A stretch of DNA of 64,000 nt from Empedobacter stercoris. Its GTDB lineage: Bacteria; Bacteroidota; Bacteroidia; Flavobacteriales; Weeksellaceae. Numbering within the stretch: the first letter of the stretch is position 1; every line of letters starts with the position of its first letter. Below are positions 10,301-19,117 of the stretch, one piece after another. Below the pieces are notes generated by a model. It saw nothing but the letters and a program-made list of their open reading frames with translations, did no database searches and was not told the origin of the DNA. The stretch is taken from assembly GCF_025244765.1 (NCBI RefSeq), contig NZ_CP104209.1:2052501-2116500 (forward strand). The letters are read 5' to 3'. A program made the translations under genes and the position numbers.

Positions 10301-12875
10301 TATTTGATATGCTTTGCTCCGATAAATTCACTGTTTCATCTTCTTTAATAAAATGATATTTTAAAGTTTTTTTAGAAATATTGGGTTGATTTTGCACCAA
10401 ATATTCTGAAGATGATGTTTTCGAGTTATTTATTATTATTTCAGCTTTCTCTTTAATTGTTTTTACTTGATTGTTGGAGAGATGATTATCAAGTAGATTT
10501 TGAGAATAGTTTTCTAGTTTTTTGATTTGCTTCTTAGTGGCAGGTGATTGAAATTTAAGTTCTTGAAGTCTATCAATAGCATCCTTGGTAATTTTAATTA
10601 CTTCGTCTTTTTCATCAACAGATAAATTACTTTCTGTATTTACTTCTTTATTATCATCTAATTTTGATATTTGCTCAACTACATTTTCAAATAAGTTTAT
10701 TTGAGTTCCTTGATGTAAAGTTTTGTTGAAGCTATTTAGGAGTGTTAAAGCGTCTTCTAAATTTCCGTCAACATATTTTTCAAGCCTACCAAAACGATTT
10801 GTTTTTTCCTTTATTTCCCCTAAAACATGGTCAGGATTTTTTATAAAATAGTCAGAAATATTTTGTGTTTGTTTTTCTGCATTTTTCCTTAGGATAATAA
10901 TATCCGTTCCTATTTGCGTTCCTGCGAAAGCACCAACGGGTAATCTAAAGGCATTTTGTAATACTGCACCAGCTAATTTTTTTTGTCGATTAAGCCAACC
11001 TGAAGGTAAAACCATTGCTAACGTACCTCCTTCGTTAAGTACATCTAAACCTCTTTTTACAAAATAATCTTCATACTTAGCAATTTTGGGTTCTTCTCCT
11101 AAACCTTTATAAAATCCTCTATGTTCTCCGTAAGGAGGATTACCTATAATCAAATCATAGGTTTGATTATTGTCTTTTTTAAAACCTTTTTCATCAATAA
11201 ATTCTGTTTCAAAAGACCTTAAATTTATTTCTGTTTCAGGATAAAATATTTTAGCAATTTTAGCGGACGTTTCATTGATTTCAAATGCAGTAGAGTAAGA
11301 TTTGAGATTAATATCTTTTAATAATTCTAGAAAATTTCCAGTGCCTACGCTTGGTTCTAAAACCATTAAGGATTCGAAGTTATTGAAATTGTTTTTAATC
11401 AGATTTTTAATGCTATTTACTATAGTAGAATCGGTATAATATTCATCTAATATCCCTCTTCCTTCTTTCGATATTCCTCCAGTTACGTATTGATTGGCAA
11501 TATTCTTTAAATCATCAGTTATTACAAGACCTTCTTTGAGTTTGACCTTCAAATCATCAGAAATATACGTTGCTGTAGAAATGACTTCGGCTATTTCATT
11601 ATTTGTTAATTTTCTGTCTTTATACTGGATAATAAGCTCATCTAGCTTTTCAATATTAGTTGACTGATTTAATAATCTTCTGCCCAAGGAATCCCCGAGG
11701 ATAACATCTTTCTGTTGTTTTTTGTATGTGGGTTCACTTCCTGGTTCGGGATTTCTCCTACGGTCAGGTTCATTTCCTTCAAGTCCATTTCTAGCATGGT
11801 TGCTGCCCACATCTTGTCTTCCTGCGTGATTGTTTTCTTGCTCGGATTGGCTTTCCTTACTAATATCTCTAGCTTGTTGTTTAGGTGTTCCTCTTTCCAT
11901 TGACTGAGAATTGGAAACTCGTTCAGATTTAATTGTATTCTCATTTTGAATAGTATTTATATTAATATTTTCGTGTAATATCTTAGCTTTAAGATAGTCA
12001 TTCAAGTCATTATTAGCAGTTTCAGAAATGTTATAAAAGGAACGAATATCCTGTATGTTTTTGGCTGAAAATTCTGATAATATTCTTCTTGTAGCAAAAT
12101 TTCCTCCTGAATCACCATCTAAACATAAAAAAATCTTACCATCATAATTTTTATAAGCATTTAAAAAATTGTCTGTATTGGTGATAGAGTTTAAAGAAAT
12201 TAATGTACGATTATTTTTGTTATTATTTATTTTTTGTAGTTGAAGAAATGATAATAAATCGGTCATTCCTTCAAAAAGTATTATCTCTTTTTTTGAACCT
12301 TTTATTTCAGAAATATCAGACTTTCCTAATTTGGTTTTTACAAATGGATTTCTAATTTCATAACCGCCAGAATTATTTTCCAAACCTATTCCAAAGTAAT
12401 TTCTACCATTATTTGAATAGTGAATCTGAAAAGTGTTTTCTTCTAGAACTGATTTAGAAATTCCTCTCTCCTCAAAATATTTTAATAGTTTTTCATTATT
12501 TGGTAATCCTGTGTATTGAATTTTCACTTCAGAATAGTAATTATTCTCGCGAGTTTTAAAGTCTTTTTTTCTTTCTGCAATTGTTGTTAGATTATTTCCG
12601 TTAAAGTTTCTCAGAAATTCTAATGCTTCTTTCCAAGTCTTATTTTCAAAAGACATTACAGCTTTTAGAATTTTACCTCCTTCATTATTTTTAAAATTAT
12701 AATAACCATTATCATTTACAGAAAACTTATTTTCATTATTTCTAAAAAAATAATCTCTTCCTTTTTTAGCTTCAAATTTCATTTTCCCTTTTTGTTCAAG
12801 AAATAAGAAATAATCTAAAACAGAAACACTGTTAGATATTTCATTAATTTCATCTTGTGTAAACTGATAATTCAT
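7293..12875 (-). CDS. Giant Toprim / N6-adenine methylase / SNF2 helicase protein
   Basis: 1,860 residues. Domains in order: an N-terminal primase-like region; Toprim about 195-275 (ILFEGMTDLL and FLCLDGDSGG); an N6-adenine methyltransferase about 500-700 (motif I EPSVGTGN about 508, motif IV IIGNPPYGE about 578); a SNF2-type helicase with Walker A EVGFGKTLSG (about 1108), FDEVHNANHI (about 1262), LLSATPFTNKP (about 1313) and EGRSWRQGN (about 1597); then a coiled coil. Such proteins are common in Bacteroidetes conjugative elements and resemble phage DarB-type antirestriction proteins; that role is inferred. IS256 insertion replaced the last two codons plus stop (native end LGRKIK), adding GSIPLTV, so it should remain functional. 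Its ATG overlaps the upstream gene by 4 nt. Confidence 0.88.
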   Translation of the reverse strand: MNYQFTQDEINEISNSVSVLDYFLFLEQKGKMKFEAKKGRDYFFRNNENKFSVNDNGYYNFKNNEGGKILKAVMSFENKTWKEALEFLRNFNGNNLTTIAERKKDFKTRENNYYSEVKIQYTGLPNNEKLLKYFEERGISKSVLEENTFQIHYSNNGRNYFGIGLENNSGGYEIRNPFVKTKLGKSDISEIKGSKKEIILFEGMTDLLSFLQLQKINNNKNNRTLISLNSITNTDNFLNAYKNYDGKIFLCLDGDSGGNFATRRILSEFSAKNIQDIRSFYNISETANNDLNDYLKAKILHENININTIQNENTIKSERVSNSQSMERGTPKQQARDISKESQSEQENNHAGRQDVGSNHARNGLEGNEPDRRRNPEPGSEPTYKKQQKDVILGDSLGRRLLNQSTNIEKLDELIIQYKDRKLTNNEIAEVISTATYISDDLKVKLKEGLVITDDLKNIANQYVTGGISKEGRGILDEYYTDSTIVNSIKNLIKNNFNNFESLMVLEPSVGTGNFLELLKDINLKSYSTAFEINETSAKIAKIFYPETEINLRSFETEFIDEKGFKKDNNQTYDLIIGNPPYGEHRGFYKGLGEEPKIAKYEDYFVKRGLDVLNEGGTLAMVLPSGWLNRQKKLAGAVLQNAFRLPVGAFAGTQIGTDIIILRKNAEKQTQNISDYFIKNPDHVLGEIKEKTNRFGRLEKYVDGNLEDALTLLNSFNKTLHQGTQINLFENVVEQISKLDDNKEVNTESNLSVDEKDEVIKITKDAIDRLQELKFQSPATKKQIKKLENYSQNLLDNHLSNNQVKTIKEKAEIIINNSKTSSSEYLVQNQPNISKKTLKYHFIKEDETVNLSEQSISNISEKELNAFKDTNYDGTLNNRENHLEFANLYDGKWIHDFYYAEGNIYQKLDQLEIDFSDKNSPQYLKQKQLLEGVLPTPKKINEIILSPNHEFVHNLIIGTKEKAEYNYATSVIDSFTVQYSLADKFKDFIYTLPFDAFQGSSAWEVNSFVDNETVTGSNKERNALVRERRKVAANDLFNKFINEELDEKLKVLFVKEFNRNYNNIYVPDYSKFPLFSKVHLNFKGKPLRLTEVQKAGIGRNTTKGVGLLAHEVGFGKTLSGILSMHEAMERQNSKRPLIVVPNDSILKQWVDTIFETIPNAKINVLGNLGKDYDLSKFNNKDNEITIVTYEGFNNIGFSQEITQRLAEKFNYISKNELKSVTNTVRETEIELQKEKEIEGRMKRGKIYDWEDFGFDHLTFDEVHNANHIVGKVRIDDRRFASDFRNQNQQTSKLGINTWMAAQYIQEQHNGRNITLLSATPFTNKPLEYYSILSLIANNRLEEKGYFRVNNFFETFMEADNDMEIDAKGDVKFKANVRRFKNNTLFQQLLSEFIDIKGEEENPELIRPNKINKEYKIEQNDLTREQYQLLNDNFSETEKGAILTHILNARLIAISPYLSPFYDYENEGQPSMKEFIENSPKLFETMKLIEQNLKDIPDGGQIIYSELAVSEFPKLKEYLVTEIGLKDSEVGIITGKTTKTNRLKIQDNFNNGKIKVIIGSESIQEGMNLQAKTTDTYFLSLPYNFTSLRQVEGRSWRQGNQFENVRMNFMLTNDSIDVFMLQKLQAKQARYLEAMKKGADILDVSDIDTQELKTAIITDPYTRADIEIELMKKKIENEKNKFSSDSAFVLRKYEEYNNALNEVKKAEGEHATFVSYSEKNSEGGQITAYWNSQLLYSQNKIDAAQKNLEKVIDNLAKKGVNVTEIESQKEMTENKILELDNQLDNLPDKHAELVEIYKMEKQTLLEKKSKIDIVLERKEENLRLFPNTTFEKGKIRQQSIYIKNEDNNIYLGRKGSIPLTV

Positions 12876-13543
12876 TGCTTTGTTTTTGTATTGACGAAAC
12901 GATTAAAATTGAAAAACTCTTCAGCTTCTTCATCCCATTTATTTCTTGGAATAATTTGAAGGGTTACAAAGACATCTGTTTTTTTATTATAGGTATCAAT
13001 ACGTTCTAAGCGTCCGTCAAAATCTTTTCGAATATGTTGATATAAAGAGTAAGGTAATAGTGTATCTGTTTGATAGACATAAAATCGAGAGTATAAATCG
13101 GGAGAATTAATCTCGAATCTTTTATATTTTTTCTTGAAAAGAATTGTATCAGGTAAAGGTCTTCTATGCGCGTAATTAGGGATTATTTCATTTGTATATA
13201 TAGCCCCATTATTTTTTTTAAAAACAGAATATCCTTGGCCTTTCATTAGGTCTGTTATCAATGATTGGCTAACATTATCGCTAATAGAATAGTAAGTTGT
13301 ATCTAAAATAAAATTACTTTCTACATTTATGGATGGTAAATCTACATCAGGGATTAATTCTATAATAGAATCATTTGAGTAATTAATTCTGGAAATGTAA
13401 AAAGTTTGAATTTCATCCAATCCTTTTGAAGCATTAAAATAAACGTTAGAAATTACATCTATTCCACCTTGTTGTGATACAACATTTTTCTTACAGGAAA
13501 TAAAAACAGATAATAAAAACATTAGTATTAATCCTTTTTTCAT
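12872..13543 (-). CDS. Hypothetical lipoprotein of the conjugation operon
   Basis: 223 residues. The N-terminus MKKGLILMFLLSVFISCKK is a lipoprotein signal with lipobox FISC, so it should be outer- or inner-membrane anchored. The mature part is beta-rich with many I/Y/D residues and matches no family I recognise. It lies between the DUF3945-like gene and the giant methylase gene, overlapping the latter by 4 nt. Confidence 0.6.
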   Translation of the reverse strand: MKKGLILMFLLSVFISCKKNVVSQQGGIDVISNVYFNASKGLDEIQTFYISRINYSNDSIIELIPDVDLPSINVESNFILDTTYYSISDNVSQSLITDLMKGQGYSVFKKNNGAIYTNEIIPNYAHRRPLPDTILFKKKYKRFEINSPDLYSRFYVYQTDTLLPYSLYQHIRKDFDGRLERIDTYNKKTDVFVTLQIIPRNKWDEEAEEFFNFNRFVNTKTKQ

Positions 13544-13593
13544 AAAATCATATATTTAAAAACGGCAATAGTAAAATTGCCGTTTGATTACTT

Positions 13594-14352
13594 TTATATA
13601 CTTCTAGAATTGCTTTGTTGTTTTATTTTTCCTTTTTCATGTGCATCCTCTTGTTCTAAACCTTGAAGGGGTTTATTCGTATTAATTCTATTCATATTAT
13701 TGTCATAGAGATTCAGAGTTTTATATTGAGGATTTAAAAAAGCTTTTCCTTCTATGAGCTTATCTTCTAGTTGAAATTTCACTTTGACAATATTTCCTTT
13801 TTCAAGTGATTTTATGGTGTCATCTTTCCATTCTGGTTTTTCAAAAATTAAATTTGATTTCTCAATGATTTTAGGAACATCGACTCCGTAATTTTTATAA
13901 AATGTTTGATAGTTATAATTCCCAAATTCATTTTTTTCTTCTTTGAGATTCAGCTTTACAAATGCATCTTCTTTCAGCTCTGTTTTAGGGTTGACAAATT
14001 CTATTTTAACTGACCTACCTTCTAGTAGATTAACTGCTTCTTTTGCAGTAAAAGTGTTATCTTTTGTAACCTTAAAATTTTGTGTAATGGGATCTTTCTT
14101 ATCGCTTGAAAGTGTAGCATCAAACGAATTAAAAAAAACTCCTCCTTGTTCCGATTTACTAAATTTCAAAGTAAAGTCTACAGCATTCCAAGGAAGAGCT
14201 TTATCTGTCTTCGTTTTTATTTCAAATTTTTTTTCGTTAGTTTCAATACCAGATTCTAGATCTTGATGTAATTTTTCATCTTCTCCAAACCCTAGATACT
14301 TTAGTTGATTTTTCAAATATTCTAATTGATTAAAATTTTGATTGTTTTCCAT
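13594..14352 (-). CDS. DUF3945/DUF4099-like protein of Bacteroidetes conjugative elements
   Basis: 252 residues from the ATG at 14352 (MENNQNFNQLEYLKNQLKYL). An in-frame ATG at 14457 would add 35 residues, but the later start begins with the family's usual EYLKNQLKYLGFGE segment and follows an A/T-rich leader. The C-terminal half (SLEKGNIVKVKF, NPQYKTLNLYD) resembles DUF3945. The tail KGKIKQQS is nearly the same as KGKIRQQS near the end of the giant methylase/helicase, suggesting shared ancestry of these tails. Function is unknown. Confidence 0.6.
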   Translation of the reverse strand: MENNQNFNQLEYLKNQLKYLGFGEDEKLHQDLESGIETNEKKFEIKTKTDKALPWNAVDFTLKFSKSEQGGVFFNSFDATLSSDKKDPITQNFKVTKDNTFTAKEAVNLLEGRSVKIEFVNPKTELKEDAFVKLNLKEEKNEFGNYNYQTFYKNYGVDVPKIIEKSNLIFEKPEWKDDTIKSLEKGNIVKVKFQLEDKLIEGKAFLNPQYKTLNLYDNNMNRINTNKPLQGLEQEDAHEKGKIKQQSNSRSI

Positions 14353-14577
14353 AATAATTATATATTGAATTGTAGTTAAAAAATTTTCAAGACCTATTCT
14401 AGTTATGGAATCAACATCAAACTTCAGAGTTTCTTCAATGAAATCATCCTTTGCCATACAAGTCTTACTTCAAAATTCAAAAAATTACTTCACAAAATCA
14501 AGATAAGTGTTTGTTTATAAACTAATTAAATTTAAAAAAGACTAAATAATACATTGAATGTTTTTTTAGATAAGCAT

Positions 14578-14624
14578 ACAACTCTATAATAAAATGTCGG
14601 AACAGAATTTTATTATAGTGTTGT
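14578..14624. promoter_or_regulatory. Long hairpin between two tra-operon genes
   Basis: Arms ACAACTCTATAATAAAAT and ATTTTATTATAGTGTTGT pair with one mismatch around an 11-nt loop. It sits in the 280-bp gap between 14352/14457 and 14741, the longest gap in the operon. No T-tract follows the stem on the minus strand, so an RNA-processing, regulatory or protein-binding role is as likely as termination. Confidence 0.4.
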
Positions 14625-14740
14625 AAGAGAGAGTGCGCTTTTCAAAAATAAATGAAGCAATTTTGCTGCAAGAAATAAAATGAATTGTTGCGGAATTGTG
14701 AAATGTTTTTTGGAAAGGGCAAAGGATTAGATACTACCTA

Positions 14741-15439
14741 TTATCTTCCTCTTCTACGTGTTTGGTTTTCTTCTTCTTTCATTTCTTCTTCTCTTTTTAG
14801 ACTTGCATCTTGATACATGTCGGGATCATTGACATTTAAATTGATATCGCTTTTATTTTGTTTTTGCTGTTGCTTTTTCGGATTTGAAATACTATTGATG
14901 CTATTAATTTCATTTGAAACAATGTTTAAATCGACTAAAATATCTTTTGCTATCTCAGGGAACTTATCAATTTTATCTTGTAGAAAGGATTGAAGTTTTT
15001 GCAATTCAATTTTGTATCTATTTGTTTGTAAATCATTATTTTTAGATTTAACAATTTCAGAAATTTCTTTAATATCTTTGATTACATCTAGTTCTAAAGT
15101 TTGATTAGATTTTTCATCGTAAACAAATGCTTTTTGTTCGAAATTGATCCTTTCACCATTGGTTGAAATGTTTGTAATTTCAGTATATTCAATGTTATTT
15201 TTACTGTTTTCTAAAACATCTTTCAATGATTTGTCACGCTCAAAAAGATTGACATTTAATTTGGAATTATTTTCGGTTAAATGAAAAGTAATTCTTTTTG
15301 TTTCATTGTCTGCTACAATAGTTCCTCCATTCAAAAAAACTTGAACATCATCAGCACTTAACTTTTTTGAAAACGAATTATCATCATTAATAATTCCGTA
15401 TTTTTTCAATTCATCAGTAGGTAAAGTTTGTTTATTCAT
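14741..15439 (-). CDS. DUF4099-like protein of the conjugation operon
   Basis: 232 residues. The N-terminus (LPTDELKKYGIINDDNSFSKKLSADDVQVFLNGG) matches the start pattern of DUF4099/DUF3945 proteins carried by Bacteroidetes conjugative elements. The C-terminus is Gln/Lys/Arg-rich and disordered, ending RRRGR. Its start overlaps the stop of the M23 peptidase gene by 8 nt. Function is unknown; co-transcription with tra genes suggests a transfer or establishment role. Confidence 0.55.
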   Translation of the reverse strand: MNKQTLPTDELKKYGIINDDNSFSKKLSADDVQVFLNGGTIVADNETKRITFHLTENNSKLNVNLFERDKSLKDVLENSKNNIEYTEITNISTNGERINFEQKAFVYDEKSNQTLELDVIKDIKEISEIVKSKNNDLQTNRYKIELQKLQSFLQDKIDKFPEIAKDILVDLNIVSNEINSINSISNPKKQQQKQNKSDINLNVNDPDMYQDASLKREEEMKEEENQTRRRGR

Positions 15440-16247
15440 AATTACTTGCTATTAAGTTATTTACTTTAATTATATCATTTAAAAAATTAGTTGGATTAAT
15501 ATATTTTCCCCATTCTTTGACCGAAAAGTGTAGATGCGGACCAGTAGAATGCCCAGAGTTTCCGCTCTTACCTATGACAAAACCTGCTTTCACAAAATCA
15601 CCAACTTTATAATAGGTTTCAGATAAATGCAAGTATGCGGTTTCAAATCTGTCGAAATGATTAATTTTTATATAATTTCCACCTCCATTAGTATCCCATC
15701 CAGCGGCTACGACAATGCCATCCAAAACGGAAAAGACAGCTTCATAGTTTGCTTTAATATCTATACCATTATGCATCTTTTTCACACCACTTATTGGATG
15801 TTTTCTTAATCCGAAAGGAGAGGTAATTAATATCTTATTGCTTATAGGCATAAATATATTATTTTCAATTTCCTCTATGGTTTCGTACTTAATTATATTT
15901 TTTATACTATTTTCTTTTGGTAAATTTTTTTTATTCAATTGACTCATGGTGTTTCCTATTAGTGAGTCTTTCAGTTGATTAAAAAAAGATCTGTCATTTT
16001 TAATATCTTTAATTAATATTTTCATTGAATCAATTTCTTTTTTCAAATCTGTTTTACTAGTGAGGTTTAAGACTTGTTTAATAGTTTTTTTCTTTTTATC
16101 ATTGGTCTTTTCTTTCTCTATTTCCTTTGTATCGAACTTTGTATTCGCCTCTGTTTTATTGTAAATAACATTACGTGTAAGAGTGTTAAATTGTGCGCTA
16201 GCGATAAGGCTTAGGCAACAAAAAAGAATTAGGTAATATGTTTTCAT
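15432..16247 (-). CDS. M23-family peptidoglycan endopeptidase
   Basis: 271 residues. Signal peptide MKTYYLILFCCLSLIASAQ, then a coiled-coil-like linker, then an M23 domain from about residue 135: SPFGLRKHPISGVKKMHNGID holds the first zinc ligands (HxxxD) and TGPHLHFSV the HLH motif. Likely a periplasmic LytM-type enzyme that opens the cell wall for the transfer apparatus. It lies 1 bp after the coupling-protein stop, supporting one transcript. Confidence 0.85.
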   Translation of the reverse strand: MKTYYLILFCCLSLIASAQFNTLTRNVIYNKTEANTKFDTKEIEKEKTNDKKKKTIKQVLNLTSKTDLKKEIDSMKILIKDIKNDRSFFNQLKDSLIGNTMSQLNKKNLPKENSIKNIIKYETIEEIENNIFMPISNKILITSPFGLRKHPISGVKKMHNGIDIKANYEAVFSVLDGIVVAAGWDTNGGGNYIKINHFDRFETAYLHLSETYYKVGDFVKAGFVIGKSGNSGHSTGPHLHFSVKEWGKYINPTNFLNDIIKVNNLIASNYE

Positions 16248-18236
16248 TTAAGTTGTGGTTTTTCGTTGTTCGTTCACTAGTAATTCTACTTCTCGATTAA
16301 TCTTTCTGAAGTTTGTCATCAAAACATCTTCTTTTCTATTGATTCTGTTATGATCAACAAACGAATAGTAAACAGGTAATTTTGGATAGTTTTCTTCTTC
16401 CTTTTTTATTTCATTCATATTCAAACTTATCTTCCCGTTAAAGGCGGAAGTTTTATATTCTTCGGTATTGCTTTCCTGAGCGATTATTCCTACCATTTCC
16501 CCAGTTTTTAAGGCAGCAATTTTTCCTGCAGGAATCATATTGTCCATTTTCTCATTTATACTTGTCGTAGATCCCTGTTGAGAAATAGATTGAGAAAAGG
16601 TTTTCTGTTTAATTTTCCCAAACATTTTTTCTAACCAATCCAAGGTATTTTTATCTCTGGCTGAACCTGAAAGAATATTTCCTACAATTGCTGAAATTGT
16701 ATCTGCAACTTCTTTTTTATAGAATTGTCGTAACTGTGGTAACTCTTGAAGACCAAGTAAAACTGCAATTTTATTACTTCTAGCTGTTGCAACAACGTTG
16801 TCTATTTTGTGGATATAAATCGTAGGAAATTCATCCGCAATTATTCCGCCTGGTAAATTATTTTTTGAATTAATTACTCTTAGGGTTCTATTTAATACAG
16901 AAGAGTACAGTGCAGAATTAATATCTTGTGTGGTTGGATCAGACGCTAATATTAAAATGGAAGGATTCTGTTTGTCTGTAATTTTCAATTCGACTTCATC
17001 ACCCGAAAAAACCCAATAACTTTCTTTTGTTGCTAATCTTGATAGGAAAATTTTCAATGTACCTACTTGTCCTTCTAATTGATCAAATGCTTTGTTATCA
17101 TATGCAGATTTAAAAGGTGATAGTAATGAAACCAATTCTTCATGTTGAAATAAAGTATCAAAAATTTCTTCATAACTTCTATTCATGAAGGACAGAATGT
17201 GTGGTAAATCTGAATATTTACCATTTTCATATGTCGCAAAAAAATAGATCGTTGAGGACAGAAAGTTTATAGCAGATTGGGTGAAAAATTGATCAGAACC
17301 ACCACCAGCGCTTGCGCCACCTTTTTGCAAAGAGCTTACCATTGCTTCTGCCATTTCCTGAGCTTCTGCTAAAGTTTGAACATACTTTTTGTCAAAAGGA
17401 TTCACTCTTTTTGACATCTCAACATTATTCAAATTAATGACATGGAAGTCATAATTATAGTCAGATTCTTTGCTTTTTTTCAGTAAATAATGATAATAGG
17501 CAATTTGAGCTAAGTCGGGAAATTTGAAATCATAAATACATAAACAGAATCCCTTTGAAATCATTTGTCGAATAGCTGGATTTATCACACCGAAAGATTT
17601 ACCAGAACCAGGCGTTCCTATCACCATAGTTCCTCTGAATGGATTAATATTCATCCAACCTTTGTTGTTTTTTCCTTTATACTTGAATAAATATGGAATA
17701 TTGATACTAGTAGGAGTATCGATTAATTCTTTATTCTGATCAAATGATTCTTCTTCTACATTCCATCTATCTTTTCCCATTTTTTGTTGCATAAATTTAG
17801 AAATACTATCTGCGCCCATTTGGGTTATTACAGCTCCTAAAAAAGACAAACAAGCATATAGAAGTTGATAGGCATTTAATCCAGGAATTATTGTTGGAAG
17901 TATTTGAGATTCAGCTTGATTTTGCCAAACCAAAGAAGCAAACATCAGTGTAAGTCCAATAATAATTGGTATTATAATATTTGTAGTAATGTTTAATTCT
18001 TTTTTCTTTTTTGCCTTTGTGCCGATTGCTACTAAGGTGATGAAAATTAGTGTAGCAAATTTTGCGTTAATCGGTGGGTAGATAAATCCTGTTTTTATTA
18101 AACCTTGTAGAAGATTAGATAAAACAGGAATATTAGCCTTTCCGTAAAACAGTGATATACAATCAAGGGCAACAATTGCATATACTAACTTTTGAAAAAA
18201 ACTATATAAATTTAACTGATATTGTTGTTCTTGCAT
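16248..18236 (-). CDS. Type IV coupling protein (MobC/TraG-VirD4 family)
   Basis: 662 residues. Transmembrane segments in residues about 10-150 form the YWFCY-type N-terminus of Bacteroidetes mobilisation coupling proteins. The ATPase domain has Walker A GTPGSGKSFGV (about 210) and further VirD4 segments NNLPGGIIADEFPTIYIHK and LGLQELPQLRQFY. It should link the relaxosome (MobA/MobB) to the Tra channel at the inner membrane. Downstream of traN in the same operon. Confidence 0.85.
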   Translation of the reverse strand: MQEQQYQLNLYSFFQKLVYAIVALDCISLFYGKANIPVLSNLLQGLIKTGFIYPPINAKFATLIFITLVAIGTKAKKKKELNITTNIIIPIIIGLTLMFASLVWQNQAESQILPTIIPGLNAYQLLYACLSFLGAVITQMGADSISKFMQQKMGKDRWNVEEESFDQNKELIDTPTSINIPYLFKYKGKNNKGWMNINPFRGTMVIGTPGSGKSFGVINPAIRQMISKGFCLCIYDFKFPDLAQIAYYHYLLKKSKESDYNYDFHVINLNNVEMSKRVNPFDKKYVQTLAEAQEMAEAMVSSLQKGGASAGGGSDQFFTQSAINFLSSTIYFFATYENGKYSDLPHILSFMNRSYEEIFDTLFQHEELVSLLSPFKSAYDNKAFDQLEGQVGTLKIFLSRLATKESYWVFSGDEVELKITDKQNPSILILASDPTTQDINSALYSSVLNRTLRVINSKNNLPGGIIADEFPTIYIHKIDNVVATARSNKIAVLLGLQELPQLRQFYKKEVADTISAIVGNILSGSARDKNTLDWLEKMFGKIKQKTFSQSISQQGSTTSINEKMDNMIPAGKIAALKTGEMVGIIAQESNTEEYKTSAFNGKISLNMNEIKKEEENYPKLPVYYSFVDHNRINRKEDVLMTNFRKINREVELLVNEQRKTTT

Positions 18237-18249
18237 AATAGTATTATTT

Positions 18250-19092
18250 CTAAAAAGTGTCTGCTTTCAATATGTCAGAATAGTTGACTTTCATTTCAAT
18301 CGTTCTACCAGAAAGTTGTTCTTCTATTAAACGAATCATCATCACCTTTGAGTTGGGGTAAGTGAACTTTTTGAATACATAAATATTTCTGAAGTTTTTT
18401 CTAAATGATTTAGAATTATTTAAGGTGAAAACTGGCTGTAAATCTATACTCTGGTTGTTTGTCGCTTTGTGAATTTTTTTATCCTCAATCGTAAATTTAA
18501 TATCATCAATACTATAACTTATGTTGGTACTGTTAAGAAAAGTAACATCCAAAAAAATGTAGTCACTTCTTACATATACATTGTTTAGTTGCATCGTTAA
18601 TTTTGAGTTGTTTTCAATTCGTATAGGTTTTTTATCAGATTTTTCTGTAATTAAATCCATTGAATATTTTTTCAATTCTGTATTGGAAAAAACCATCGAA
18701 CTAAACTCAATTGGCTGCATATTTTCAGCTTGGATGTGGATATTCGTTTTGTTTTTCTGACTATCATCAGAATAAACTATTCTGTACTGAGCTATAAAAG
18801 ATTGACCAACAACCGTGATAATGCCTATTTCTTGGTTATTTGTAAATGCAATAGAATCATTATCCGTAATTTTTACTCTTGCAATGTTTTCGGTTGGAAT
18901 ATCACCCGTAAGTTTATCCGTTGATAAATCTACATACTGGACTACTTCAGGAGATATTATATGTAAATTAATTCCTTTGGATACTTCGATAATTTTCAAA
19001 TCTTCAACTAACTGTTCTTTCGTTGCTGTTTGGGCATTTACCTTAATGAAAAAAAATGCAGAAAGAATAAATAAAAAAATATTTGGTTTCAT
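18250..19092 (-). CDS. traN: Conjugative transfer protein TraN
   Basis: 280 residues with signal peptide MKPNIFLFILSAFFFIKVNAQ. Size, all-beta character and place after traM fit the DUF4138/TraN family of Bacteroides CTnDOT-like systems, a VirB9-like periplasmic component of the channel. DITFLNSTNISYSIDDIKF-type segments resemble the family. The name is by order and pattern. Confidence 0.75.
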   Translation of the reverse strand: MKPNIFLFILSAFFFIKVNAQTATKEQLVEDLKIIEVSKGINLHIISPEVVQYVDLSTDKLTGDIPTENIARVKITDNDSIAFTNNQEIGIITVVGQSFIAQYRIVYSDDSQKNKTNIHIQAENMQPIEFSSMVFSNTELKKYSMDLITEKSDKKPIRIENNSKLTMQLNNVYVRSDYIFLDVTFLNSTNISYSIDDIKFTIEDKKIHKATNNQSIDLQPVFTLNNSKSFRKNFRNIYVFKKFTYPNSKVMMIRLIEEQLSGRTIEMKVNYSDILKADTF

Positions 19093-19117
19093 TTTTTAAT
19101 ATTTAAAAAGTTTATAA

